DNA of 64,000 bases. Origin: Anaerovorax odorimutans (GTDB lineage Bacteria > Bacillota > Clostridia > Peptostreptococcales > Anaerovoracaceae). Each line of letters begins with the position of its first letter. Positions within the stretch are counted from its first letter, which is position 1. Below are positions 18,041-26,838 of this stretch, piece by piece. The DNA lies in the NCBI RefSeq assembly GCF_024459955.1, contig NZ_JANFXK010000006.1, positions 124,001 to 188,000 on the forward strand. Direction: 5' to 3'. The notes under the pieces are model-generated. The model worked only from the letters and a program-made list of their open reading frames with translations, ran no database searches and had not been told where the DNA came from. A program made the translations under genes and the position numbers.

Positions 18041-19180
18041 ATGAAGAAGATCGCAATATTAGGAAGTACCGGCTCCATCGGTACGCAGGCGCTGGATGTT
18101 ATCGCAAGGAATCGCAACCGCTTTTCCGTATCGGTGCTTTCCTGCAGCCGGAGAATTGAACAGCTTTGCAGTCAAATCGAGGAATTCAACCCGGAGCTGG
18201 TGGTGGTGGAAAAAGAAAAGGACGCCATCATACTGTCTGAAAAATATCCGGGAACACAGGTAGACTTCGGTGAAAAGGGGCTGATTCGCGCAGCTGCCAG
18301 CAAATGCGATATGGTGCTCAATTCCCTGATGGGAATTCGGGGCCTGATTCCCACCTATTACGGTTTGAAAGCAGGCAACGACATCGCCTTTGCCAACAAG
18401 GAAACGCTGGTAGCCGGCGGCGAACTGATTACTCAGATGGCAGAAGAGACCGGCGCCAGGCTGCTGCCGGTGGACAGCGAACACAGCGCCATTTTCCAGT
18501 GTCTGCAGGGAAACCCGGAAAAAGCGCTGCGCCGGATACTGCTTACAGCCTCGGGAGGCCCTTTCCGGGGTTATAGCTTAGAGCAGCTTGAACAGGTGAC
18601 GCTCGAACAGGCTCTGCGCCATCCAAAATGGAATATGGGCAGCAAAATTACCATTGATTCTGCGACCCTGATGAACAAGGGCCTGGAAGTAATCGAAGCC
18701 AAGTGGCTCTTCGGCGTGCATCTGGATCAGATCGAGGTGATCGTTCATCCTCAGAGCATCGTCCATTCGGCAGTGGAGTACCATGACGGAGCGGTGATCG
18801 CTCAGATGGGAAAACCGGATATGCGCATTCCTATCAGTTATGCGTTCAGCTATCCGGACCGGCTGGCAAATGATTTTGATTCGCTGGATCTCTTTACGGA
18901 GGGAGCTAATCTGACCTTCGAAAAACCGGATCCGAAGGTGTTTAAAAACATTCAGCTTGCCTATGACGCTTCGCTGATGGGCGGCAGCTATCCGGTGGTG
19001 CTCAACGGAGCCAATGAAGTTCTTGTCCAGCTGTTTTTAGAGGGCAAGATCCGCTTCATCGACATCCAGAATACCATTGAAAAGGTGTTAAATGCCCACA
19101 AACCAAAATATAATTTAGAATTAGAGGGAATTTTAGAGATGGACAGACAGGCGAGGGAGGCTGCGCTGTCGTTTCTGTAA
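18041..19180 (+). CDS. dxr: 1-deoxy-D-xylulose 5-phosphate reductoisomerase
   Basis: A 379-residue NADPH enzyme converting DXP to MEP in the non-mevalonate isoprenoid pathway. Visible are the N-terminal GSTGSIGTQALDV nucleotide loop, NKETLVAGGE, the metal-site PVDSEHSAIFQ, the substrate-binding ASGGPFR and the KITIDSATLMNKGLEVIEA block. It sits with ispG and uppS, so three steps of isoprenoid and carrier-lipid synthesis share this cluster. Confidence 0.97.
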   Translation: MKKIAILGSTGSIGTQALDVIARNRNRFSVSVLSCSRRIEQLCSQIEEFNPELVVVEKEKDAIILSEKYPGTQVDFGEKGLIRAAASKCDMVLNSLMGIRGLIPTYYGLKAGNDIAFANKETLVAGGELITQMAEETGARLLPVDSEHSAIFQCLQGNPEKALRRILLTASGGPFRGYSLEQLEQVTLEQALRHPKWNMGSKITIDSATLMNKGLEVIEAKWLFGVHLDQIEVIVHPQSIVHSAVEYHDGAVIAQMGKPDMRIPISYAFSYPDRLANDFDSLDLFTEGANLTFEKPDPKVFKNIQLAYDASLMGGSYPVVLNGANEVLVQLFLEGKIRFIDIQNTIEKVLNAHKPKYNLELEGILEMDRQAREAALSFL

Positions 19181-19198
19181 GGGGAGGAAGAGATAATT

Positions 19199-20212
19199 AT
19201 GACAATCATATATGCCATTATCATGTTCTGTCTGCTGATCTTTATCCATGAACTTGGACACTTTATGGCAGCCAAAGCATGCGGCGTAAAAGTAAATGAA
19301 TTCGCACTGGGTATGGGCCCGGCGCTTTTCAAAAAACAAAAGGGTGAGACGCTGTACGCGCTGAGGGCCATTCCTATCGGAGGCTACTGCGCCATGGAAG
19401 GCGAGGACGAGGAATCGGACGACGCCAGAGCCTTCAACAACAAACCGGCCTGGAAAAAGGCCATCATCGTAGTGGCGGGAGCTGCTATGAATCTGATTTT
19501 GTGTATCATCGTTCTGATCATTATCGCGCTGTACACCGGTACGGTCACTACTACCATCGACCAGGTGACTGACGGCGGCCCGGCAGCGAAAGCCGGTATA
19601 CGGTCAGGCGATGAAATCGTAGCTATCGACAGCAAGCCGGTGGATGAATGGACCGATATCATTGAAGGAATCGGTGCGGCCAAAGGACAGGTAGAGGTGC
19701 AGGTTAACCGCCAGGGTCAGGACCTGACTCTGACCTCGGAGCTGAGCAAATCGGACGACGGAACCAATCGTCAAGTCATCGGTATCGTGCCCATGCGCCA
19801 GCACAACGTTGGCACGGCCATTGTCACAGGTACTGCCAATACATGGAACATGACCAAAATGATGGGGACCACTCTCAAACAGCTGTTCACCGGGGAAGTT
19901 TCCACTAAGGAGCTGACCGGGCCGGTGGGCATCGTCTATGCGGTCAATGACACTGCCAAATACGGATTTGTCTATCTGCTGTACTTGACAGCGCTCATCA
20001 GCCTTAACCTGGCGATTGTCAATATGCTGCCGCTTCCCGCGCTGGACGGAGGCCGGTTGCTCTTTATCATCGTAAGAAAAATTACCGGCAAGGCCATAAC
20101 GGATGAGATGGAAGGAAAGATCCATTTTGTCGGTATCATGCTGCTCTTTGCCCTGATGATCTACGTGACCTGGAACGATATTGTCCGGTTCATTGTGCCG
20201 ATTTTTAATTAG
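19199..20212 (+). CDS. rseP: RseP/RasP-type site-2 intramembrane metalloprotease
   Basis: 337 residues with the zinc site HELGH in the first membrane helix, one PDZ domain (about 115-190) and the C-terminal NMLPLPALDGG motif holding the third zinc ligand. It cleaves transmembrane substrates such as anti-sigma factors and leftover signal peptides. A GGGGAGGAAG site precedes the ATG. The position between dxr and ispG is the common clostridial arrangement. Confidence 0.95.
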   Translation: MTIIYAIIMFCLLIFIHELGHFMAAKACGVKVNEFALGMGPALFKKQKGETLYALRAIPIGGYCAMEGEDEESDDARAFNNKPAWKKAIIVVAGAAMNLILCIIVLIIIALYTGTVTTTIDQVTDGGPAAKAGIRSGDEIVAIDSKPVDEWTDIIEGIGAAKGQVEVQVNRQGQDLTLTSELSKSDDGTNRQVIGIVPMRQHNVGTAIVTGTANTWNMTKMMGTTLKQLFTGEVSTKELTGPVGIVYAVNDTAKYGFVYLLYLTALISLNLAIVNMLPLPALDGGRLLFIIVRKITGKAITDEMEGKIHFVGIMLLFALMIYVTWNDIVRFIVPIFN

Positions 20213-20222
20213 GAGGCCAGGC

Positions 20223-21281
20223 ATGACAAAGCAAGTAAACTGCGGAAGCGTAAAAATAGGAGGGGGAGCGCCCCTTTCCATCCAATCCATGACCAATGTC
20301 AATACGGCTGACATCGCGGCAGCGGGAAAACAGATTCGGCGCCTTGCCGATGCGGGCTGTCAGATCGTCAGGCTGGCAGTGCCTGACATGGAAGCAGCGG
20401 AAGCATTAAAGGAACTGAAAAAACAGGCGAACGTGCCGCTGGTGGCGGACATTCATTTTGATTACCGGCTGGCCCTGGCCGCCATCCGCTCCGGAGTGGA
20501 TAAAATTCGTATCAATCCGGGAAACATCGGGGAAAAAGAGAAGGTGCGCCAAGTGGCGGATGCGGCGAAAGCCGCCGGAATTCCCATTCGGGTCGGGGTT
20601 AATTCGGGATCGCTGGAAAAGGACATTCTGGAGAAAAACGGCGGACCCACCGCCGAAGGTCTGGCTGAAAGCGCATTGCGCAATGTGGAGATCCTTGAAG
20701 ACATGAATTTCAGCGATATTGTAATCTCACTGAAGTCCTCCAATGTGAAGATGAACTATGACGCATACAAAATCGTAGCAGCCAATACGGAATATCCTCT
20801 GCACATCGGCGTTACCGAGGCGGGAACCGTTTCCCGGGGAAAAGTTAAATCCGCGGCAGGCATCGGAGCACTGCTGTTGGAAGGCATCGGGGATACGATG
20901 CGGGTTTCCCTCACGGCAGATCCGGTGGAAGAAGTGATCTTCGCCAGAGAACTGCTCGCTGCCCTCGGGCTCAGAGAAAGCGGCATTGACCTGGTATCCT
21001 GTCCGACCTGCGGCAGAACGAAGGTGGACTTGGAGTCCATTGCGCTGCAGGTGGAACGCAGCCTGGCACCCATAGAAGAAAAGCTGAGCGGGCGAAAGAT
21101 AAAGGTCGCGGTCATGGGCTGCGCGGTAAACGGACCCGGTGAAGCAAAAGACGCGGATCTGGGCGTTGCCTGCGGTGACGGAAAAGGCGTGATCTTTGCC
21201 AGAGGAACCGTTATCAAGACCGTCCCGGAGGACAAAATCGCAGAAGAACTCATAAAGCTGGTGCAAAAGGAAAAGGTATAA
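20223..21281 (+). CDS. ispG: 4-hydroxy-3-methylbut-2-enyl diphosphate synthase
   Basis: A [4Fe-4S] enzyme of 352 residues acting near the end of the MEP pathway. The ATG at 20223 is selected by TTAGGAGG eight bases away; an in-frame upstream ATG lies inside rseP. Cluster-binding cysteines are in SCPTCGR and MGCAVNGPGEA, and the TIM barrel opens with PLSIQSMTNVNTAD. It is the last isoprenoid gene before polC. Confidence 0.97.
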   Translation: MTKQVNCGSVKIGGGAPLSIQSMTNVNTADIAAAGKQIRRLADAGCQIVRLAVPDMEAAEALKELKKQANVPLVADIHFDYRLALAAIRSGVDKIRINPGNIGEKEKVRQVADAAKAAGIPIRVGVNSGSLEKDILEKNGGPTAEGLAESALRNVEILEDMNFSDIVISLKSSNVKMNYDAYKIVAANTEYPLHIGVTEAGTVSRGKVKSAAGIGALLLEGIGDTMRVSLTADPVEEVIFARELLAALGLRESGIDLVSCPTCGRTKVDLESIALQVERSLAPIEEKLSGRKIKVAVMGCAVNGPGEAKDADLGVACGDGKGVIFARGTVIKTVPEDKIAEELIKLVQKEKV

Positions 21282-21299
21282 AAGAGGTGCAAAGCCGGG

Positions 21300-21467
21300 G
21301 ACCCCGGTAACTTTTCAAAAAAATCAGGAAAAGTTACGCAAAGTTGTGGGTTTGCGGCTATTTGAAACCGTAAAAAATGACAATTTGTGCTGCAGGCTTG
21401 TCTGAAGGCCGCAGGATCGTTGCAAAACGCGTAACTTTTCGAAAAAAACAGGAAAAGTTACCGGGTC
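21300..21467. repeat. Inverted-repeat element with two internal hairpins
   Basis: Two hairpins share the same stem GTAACTTTTC/GAAAAGTTAC, at 21307-21337 and 21431-21461. The flanks are mirror images: GACCCCGGTAACTTTTC at the left and GAAAAGTTACCGGGTC at the right, and GTTACGC versus GCGTAAC on the inner sides. The whole 168 bp is therefore an inverted repeat with inverted-repeat ends. There is no coding sequence. It fills most of the 313-bp ispG-polC gap. Confidence 0.65.
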
Positions 21468-21525
21468 TGTTTTTTGGATACCTTGGATACAGGCTGACGG
21501 CCATAAAACAACCACACGATACCCC

Positions 21526-21558
21526 GCCAATAGAACCGGTTTTGCCGGTTCTATTGGC
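21526..21558. repeat. Perfect 14-bp hairpin upstream of polC
   Basis: GCCAATAGAACCGG (21526-21539) pairs with 21545-21558 across TTTTG. It ends 36 bp before the polC start and lacks a U-run, so it may stabilise or regulate polC mRNA rather than terminate upstream transcription. Confidence 0.55.
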
Positions 21559-21594
21559 CTCTACATAAAAAACGGAAGGATTCTGACATAAGCA

Positions 21595-24500
21595 ATGAAG
21601 AACTTAATCGAAAACAGCATTACATGGACAAAGCTGGGAAAGCACCCAAAAACAGAATACCGATTTGCCATTGAGCGGGCGGTGTTGGGGAAGTACAATA
21701 ACATCCTCACCGTACAGATACGGCTCAATTTCGTCATGCCGTTTACGGATGTGGAAAAGATACAGGCCATTGTTAAAAGCGAGGTGGAAGGACTTTCCGG
21801 CGTGGAGCTGACCTTTCTCTACGAAGATGTGATCCAGACGCCGGAAGAAATCATAGCCCTCTTCATCGAGCATATGATCCACATCGTCAATGGCAGCTAC
21901 GCGTCTATTACCAAGACCATCTTCCCTGAAAAGTTTCAATATAAGGACGACAGACTGACGATTTTTGCTTTGGGGGAAGTTTCCGTGGCACTGCTCAATA
22001 AGCAGGTGGCCAGCAAATTCGAACGGCTCCTTGAACAGAATTTTGGCATCCGGGCTTCCGTAGACTTCCAGAATCACCAGGAAATCTACCAGCAGGCACA
22101 CCAGGAAATAAAGGAACAAGAGAAGAAGGACGCGGAAGAGAATAAAAAACGCCAGCTGCAGGCGCAGAGCAAACCGAGGCGGGAATCCGCCGAGAGCGGA
22201 GGCTTTGGCGGAGGCGGAGGAAACGGCGGCGGAGCCCCATGGGGCGAGAAAAAATCCTGGGGCAGAAAGAGGGATCAGTACGAGCCGGTTTCAGGAAACC
22301 GCATCATGGGAAAGGCCATCTTCGGAGAGCCTGTGTCTTTGGGAGAAATCACGCCGGAAAGCGGACATGTGGTGGTGGAAGGAATCCTCTTCAAAAAAGC
22401 CGAACGAACCATCAAGAGCGGTTCCAAACTGATCACTCTGCTGATTACGGATAAAAAAACTTCTCTCTGCGTCAAATTCTTCGCACCGGAACAAAAATGG
22501 CTGGACGTGGACGAGCATCTGAAAAACGGAGATGTTGTCAAAATCGGCGGTGAAGCGGAATGGGACACCTTCGATAATGTTCTCACCGTCAAGGCCAAAA
22601 GCATTGAGAAGGGCGAAAAGCAGTTCCGCCAGGACAACAGTGAAGAAAAGCGTGTGGAACTGCACGTACATACCAAGATGAGCGCCATGGACGGTCTCAA
22701 CGATGTGAAGAATCTGGTTAAAACAGCGGAAAGCTGGGGCCACAAAGCCATCGCCATCACAGACCACGGCGTAGTTCAGGCTTTCCCTGACGCCTCCCAT
22801 GCGGGCAAGGACATCAAAATTCTTTACGGCGTGGAAGGCTATCTTCTGGAGGATAAGGACTGCATCCAGGAAGACGGAACCATCGATTACAAAAAAAAGA
22901 ATACCCATCATGTGATCATCCTGGCCAAGAACAGGACCGGCCTTAAGAACCTGTACAAGCTGGTATCCTATTCGCACCTGAACTATTTTTACAAGCGCCC
23001 AAGAATGCCCAAATCCGTGGTTACTGCCCACAGAGAAGGACTGATTATCGGCTCGGCCTGTGAAGCCGGAGAAATTTACCGGGCGGTCCTCAACAAAGAA
23101 AGCCCCGAAGAGATCGAGCGGCTGGTCAGCTTTTATGACTATCTGGAAATTCAGCCGCTGATAAACAATCAGTTCCTGATTAACAACGGTACGGTCAAAG
23201 ATAAAGAACAGCTGATGGACATTAACCGGGAAATTATTGCTTTGGGTGAAAAATACGGAAAACCGGTAGTGGCGACCTGCGACTCCCATTATTTTGACGA
23301 AGAAGAGGCTTTGTACCGCCGGATCCTCATGGCAGGCCAGGGCTTTAAAGACGTAGAAGGCGATAAAGGCCTTTATTTCAGGACTACGGAAGAAATGCTG
23401 GAGGAGTTCTCCTATCTGGGAAAGGAAATGGCCCACAAAGTTGTCATCGAAGCGCCCAACGCCATCGCCGATCAAATCGAGCGCATGATGCCGGTACCCG
23501 AAGGCAAGTTTCCTCCCAAGATCGACCGCTCCGACGAAATCCTGCGGGAGAAATGCGAGGAACGGGTCGTGGCGATGTATGGCGATCCGGTACCGCCAGA
23601 GATCCGGGCACGCCTTGACAAGGAGTTGAACTCCATTATCAATAACGGCTATTCGGTTATGTACATGGCCGCCGAAATGCTGGTAAACAAATCCATGAGC
23701 GATGGTTATCTGGTAGGCTCCCGGGGTTCGGTAGGATCCTCCTTTGTTGCCACCATGTCCGGGATCACAGAGGTAAACCCTCTGGAACCTCATTACCTGT
23801 GCCCCAACTGCAAGCACCTGGAATGGGGAGATAAAGAAAAGTACGACTGCGGCGTGGATATGCCGGAAAAAAATTGTCCGGTGTGCGGTACGAAGTATAA
23901 TCAGGAAGGGTTTTCCATTCCCTTTGAGACATTCCTTGGATTCGAAGCGGACAAGGAGCCGGATATCGACCTGAACTTTGCCGGAGAATATCAGGCCACG
24001 GCCCACAAATACGTGGATGAAATCTTTGGCGCCGAGAACGTGTACAAAGCCGGAACCATCGGCACCATCCAGGGAAAAACCGCTTACGGATACGTTATGA
24101 AATATTTCGAAGAGAGGGAGCAGCCAATCAACAAATTTGAGGCTGACCGTCTCACCGGCTGCTGTGAGGGCGTGCGAAGGACTTCCGGCCAGCATCCGGG
24201 GGGAATTATCATCGTGCCCCGGGGCCACGAGATCTACGAGTTTTGTCCCGTGCAGCATCCGGCCAACGATGTGAATTCGGATATCGTAACCACCCACTTT
24301 GATTACCACTCCATCGACCAGAACCTTTTGAAGCTGGATATTCTGGGCCACGATGTGCCGTCCATGATCCGTCAGCTCCAGGACATGACAGGAGTAGACC
24401 CGCTGAAGGTGCCGCTGAAAGATGAAAAGGTAAACAGCATTTTCATCGGAACCGACGGACTGGACATTAAGGACCCGGACTACAAATTTACTCACGGAAG

Positions 24501-25380
24501 CTACGGCATACCGGAATTCGGAACATCCTTTACCCGTAAGATGCTGGACGATACCCAGCCCACCAGATTTGCCGATCTGGTGCGGATTTCCGGATTTTCC
24601 CACGGTACCGACGTGTGGCTCAATAACGCGCAGGAACTGATCGTAAAGGGGATCGCCACCATGGACAACGCGATTTCCACCCGAGACGACATTATGAACT
24701 ATCTGCGGCTCAAGGGCCTGCCCAATAAAGACGCCTTTACAATCATGGAAAAGGTCAGAAAGGGCAAGGGCCTTACCCAGGAACAGGAAGATCTGATGCG
24801 GGAGAACAACGTACCCGACTGGTACATTGATTCCTGTAAAAAGATCAAATACATGTTCCCGAGAGCCCATGCGGTGGCCTATGTAATGATGTCTTACCGA
24901 ATCGCTTATTACAAGGTCTACTATCCGCCGGAGTTTTACGCGGTCTATTTCACCACCAAAGCCGCAGACTTCAATGAGAAAGTCATCCTGAAGGGATCCC
25001 TTGCCATCCAGGAAAAGATGGAGGAAATCAATAATAAAGGCAACAATGCCTCGAAAAAAGAAGAGGCGGAGATGACTGTCTACGAGGTGGCTTACGAAAT
25101 GTACGCCAGAGGATACGAATTTCTGCCGGCCCGCCTGGGGCGTTCCGACGGAACCAAGTTCGGCACGGAAGACGGCAAAGTAACACTGCCCTTTGTGGCA
25201 GTCACCGGAGTGGGCGAAAACGCAGCCAGGTCCCTGGCAGAGGAATACAAGAAGCGGCCCTATGAGACAGTGGATGAGATTCGGGACAGGGCCAGAATCA
25301 ATAAGACAGCCATCGAAGAACTGCGTGAACACGGTGTTCTTGAAGGCCTGCCGGAAACGGATCAGCTGTGCCTGTTTTAA
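21595..25380 (+). CDS. polC: DNA polymerase III alpha subunit, PolC type, without the exonuclease insert
   Basis: The replicative polymerase of low-GC Gram-positives, 1261 residues. Order: N-terminal domain, a charged then Gly-rich linker (about 185-225), an OB domain (about 238-345), PHP (from about 352), a zinc-ribbon CPNC...CPVCG (about 736-765), the palm with catalytic PDIDLNF near 788, and fingers and tail ending QLCLF. Family members are usually 1400-1450 residues because a DnaQ-like proofreading domain is inserted in PHP. Here PHP runs from YGVEGYLLED through a short linker straight into THHVIILAKNRTGLKNL, and no DxE exonuclease motif is present. The Shine-Dalgarno (AAGGA) is unusually far from the ATG, about 15 bases. 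Confidence 0.96.
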   Translation: MKNLIENSITWTKLGKHPKTEYRFAIERAVLGKYNNILTVQIRLNFVMPFTDVEKIQAIVKSEVEGLSGVELTFLYEDVIQTPEEIIALFIEHMIHIVNGSYASITKTIFPEKFQYKDDRLTIFALGEVSVALLNKQVASKFERLLEQNFGIRASVDFQNHQEIYQQAHQEIKEQEKKDAEENKKRQLQAQSKPRRESAESGGFGGGGGNGGGAPWGEKKSWGRKRDQYEPVSGNRIMGKAIFGEPVSLGEITPESGHVVVEGILFKKAERTIKSGSKLITLLITDKKTSLCVKFFAPEQKWLDVDEHLKNGDVVKIGGEAEWDTFDNVLTVKAKSIEKGEKQFRQDNSEEKRVELHVHTKMSAMDGLNDVKNLVKTAESWGHKAIAITDHGVVQAFPDASHAGKDIKILYGVEGYLLEDKDCIQEDGTIDYKKKNTHHVIILAKNRTGLKNLYKLVSYSHLNYFYKRPRMPKSVVTAHREGLIIGSACEAGEIYRAVLNKESPEEIERLVSFYDYLEIQPLINNQFLINNGTVKDKEQLMDINREIIALGEKYGKPVVATCDSHYFDEEEALYRRILMAGQGFKDVEGDKGLYFRTTEEMLEEFSYLGKEMAHKVVIEAPNAIADQIERMMPVPEGKFPPKIDRSDEILREKCEERVVAMYGDPVPPEIRARLDKELNSIINNGYSVMYMAAEMLVNKSMSDGYLVGSRGSVGSSFVATMSGITEVNPLEPHYLCPNCKHLEWGDKEKYDCGVDMPEKNCPVCGTKYNQEGFSIPFETFLGFEADKEPDIDLNFAGEYQATAHKYVDEIFGAENVYKAGTIGTIQGKTAYGYVMKYFEEREQPINKFEADRLTGCCEGVRRTSGQHPGGIIIVPRGHEIYEFCPVQHPANDVNSDIVTTHFDYHSIDQNLLKLDILGHDVPSMIRQLQDMTGVDPLKVPLKDEKVNSIFIGTDGLDIKDPDYKFTHGSYGIPEFGTSFTRKMLDDTQPTRFADLVRISGFSHGTDVWLNNAQELIVKGIATMDNAISTRDDIMNYLRLKGLPNKDAFTIMEKVRKGKGLTQEQEDLMRENNVPDWYIDSCKKIKYMFPRAHAVAYVMMSYRIAYYKVYYPPEFYAVYFTTKAADFNEKVILKGSLAIQEKMEEINNKGNNASKKEEAEMTVYEVAYEMYARGYEFLPARLGRSDGTKFGTEDGKVTLPFVAVTGVGENAARSLAEEYKKRPYETVDEIRDRARINKTAIEELREHGVLEGLPETDQLCLF

Positions 25381-25401
25381 AAGAGAAGCAAGTGAGAAAA
25401 T

Positions 25402-25451
25402 AAAAATCGCGCCATTTTGTGCCATTGAGACAAAAGGGCGCGATTTTTTTG
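25402..25451 (+). terminator. Intrinsic terminator after polC
   Basis: AAAAATCGCGCC (25402-25413) pairs with 25437-25448, with an inner TTTTGT/ACAAAA extension, ending in a run of T. The remaining bases to 25683 hold AT-rich promoter-like sequence for the next gene and no ORF I can support. Confidence 0.85.
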
Positions 25452-25683
25452 TTTCCGGTACTCAATGGACGCAAAGCATCTCAGGACAGCCGGGACTGCG
25501 CAGGGGATGCGAAGTTAACAGTTGCGATTTTCAACATATTTTCTGCATTTGGGTCAAAAAAGGTACAATTTCTTCAAGAAAAACCAAAAAAATTAATCTA
25601 TAAATCTATATCGCATAATCAGATCATTATAATCTCTCCTAATAAAACATATAATACTGTTATCAAAAAGACGGAGATCGCAT

Positions 25684-26022
25684 ATGCAAATAAATTATAA
25701 AGATTTGGGGCAGAGAATTAAGGCGGCGCGTAAAAAAGCACACCTGACTCAGGCGCAGCTGGCGGAAAGAATTGGCGTCGGAAATACGCATATCAGCCAT
25801 ATCGAGACAAGCGCTACGGTTCCCAGCCTGAAGGTCATTATTGATATCATGAATGAACTGGGCATTTCACCCAACGAGCTTTTCTGTGATTATGTGGATA
25901 CGGCTGAGCCGACCCTTCTCAAAGAGCTGGAGGAGGCTACCGACGACTGTGATCTGCGGGAGCTGAGGATGATCGTAAAGTCCATATATTTTATGAAAGG
26001 GCTGATACGAGAGGAAGAGTAA
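25684..26022 (+). CDS. XRE-family transcriptional regulator
   Basis: 112 residues with an N-terminal Cro/cI helix-turn-helix: LGQRIKAARKKAHLTQAQLA and IGVGNTHISHIETSATVPSL, about residues 7-62. A short helical tail follows. GGAGATCGCAT precedes the ATG. It stands alone between polC and an opposing XRE gene; no partner toxin or phage gene is adjacent, so its targets cannot be named. Confidence 0.88.
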   Translation: MQINYKDLGQRIKAARKKAHLTQAQLAERIGVGNTHISHIETSATVPSLKVIIDIMNELGISPNELFCDYVDTAEPTLLKELEEATDDCDLRELRMIVKSIYFMKGLIREEE

Positions 26023-26202
26023 GCGCACCTGCGGATTCAGAAGTTTCTGCGGGAGGGGTCCCGTATAAGAACGGGTGGAGGAGCTATCCAAACAGGTTCA
26101 TGGACATACGCATATTATAGACTGAAGAAGGAGAACTCAGGCTAAAATATGGGTATGGAAATGAGGTTAGCAGAACGTGAATTAGGATTACAGGGAAAAT
26201 AA

Positions 26203-26225
26203 ATGAACGGCCCTCAGCCGTTCAT
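26203..26225. terminator. Small hairpin at convergent XRE genes
   Basis: ATGAACGGC (26203-26211) pairs with GCCGTTCAT (26217-26225) and covers the stop codon of the minus-strand XRE gene. There is no strong U-run. It may separate the two convergent transcripts. Confidence 0.4.
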
Positions 26226-26606
26226 ACGCAAAGCATCCTCTCTTTTCAGCCGATCAAGCTGAGCCAATTCTTCGGCTCTTTCCACCAGTCGTCCCTTCGA
26301 AAAATCGGATAATGAGTTATACAGTGCGAGCAGTTTGGTTTCATCGCGAGTATATTCCTGATACAGAAAATACTCCTGCAGGACAGTCTGAACATCGCAG
26401 TTGAGAATCGTGTCCATGCTGACATGATAGTATTTACAGAGATTGTACAGCGTATTTACATCAGGAAGTCTCTCGCCCTGCTCATATTGACAATAAGTGG
26501 ACCTGCAGATTGAAATCTTTGCAGAGAGGGCACTTTGACTCAGCTTGGTATTTTGGCGAAGGACAGCCAGGTTATGCGCAACCCGCTGCTGAAGTTCCAT
26601 TTTCAT
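26214..26606 (-). CDS. XRE-family transcriptional regulator
   Basis: 130 residues. The helix-turn-helix is at about 8-65 (AVLRQNTKLSQSALSAKISI, TYCQYEQGERLPDVNTL) and a helical C-terminal region of about 60 residues may mediate dimerisation. It is transcribed away from the sigma factor gene. A large dyad in its 5' region suggests autoregulation. AAGGAGA lies upstream of the ATG. Confidence 0.85.
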   Translation of the reverse strand: MKMELQQRVAHNLAVLRQNTKLSQSALSAKISICRSTYCQYEQGERLPDVNTLYNLCKYYHVSMDTILNCDVQTVLQEYFLYQEYTRDETKLLALYNSLSDFSKGRLVERAEELAQLDRLKREDALRMNG

Positions 26607-26630
26607 AATAAACGTGTCTCCTTGACTTTA

Positions 26631-26673
26631 AGCAAAAAACGATTTCTCTATTCGTAATAGAGGATTTTTTGCT
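26631..26673. promoter_or_regulatory. Large dyad between the XRE and sigma factor genes
   Basis: Nested arms AGCAAAAAA/TTTTTTGCT (26631-26639 and 26665-26673) and CTCTATT/AATAGAG (26646-26652 and 26656-26662) lie 25 bp upstream of the minus-strand XRE start. It could be an operator or an mRNA leader hairpin. Confidence 0.5.
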
Positions 26674-26838
26674 CAAAAAGGACGCAGGAATTGCTGAAAA
26701 CCATAAATTTATGTAGAAATTCCCCTGAAAGATATAAGCGCGGCTCCTGCCAGAACATTTTGCCGGTGTCAAAAAACGGACTTAGAACCGGTTTAAATAG
26801 ATGAAATGAAAACCAACTGTGTAGAAAGGAAAGAAGCG

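Noticed and set aside
22291-25425. 1044-codon open frame on the minus strand
   Set aside because: It is antisense to polC, which has a full set of polymerase motifs; the frame is a by-product of codon bias.
26149-26202. 17-residue ORF between the XRE genes
   Set aside because: No properly spaced ribosome site and no hydrophobic or otherwise typical small-protein pattern.
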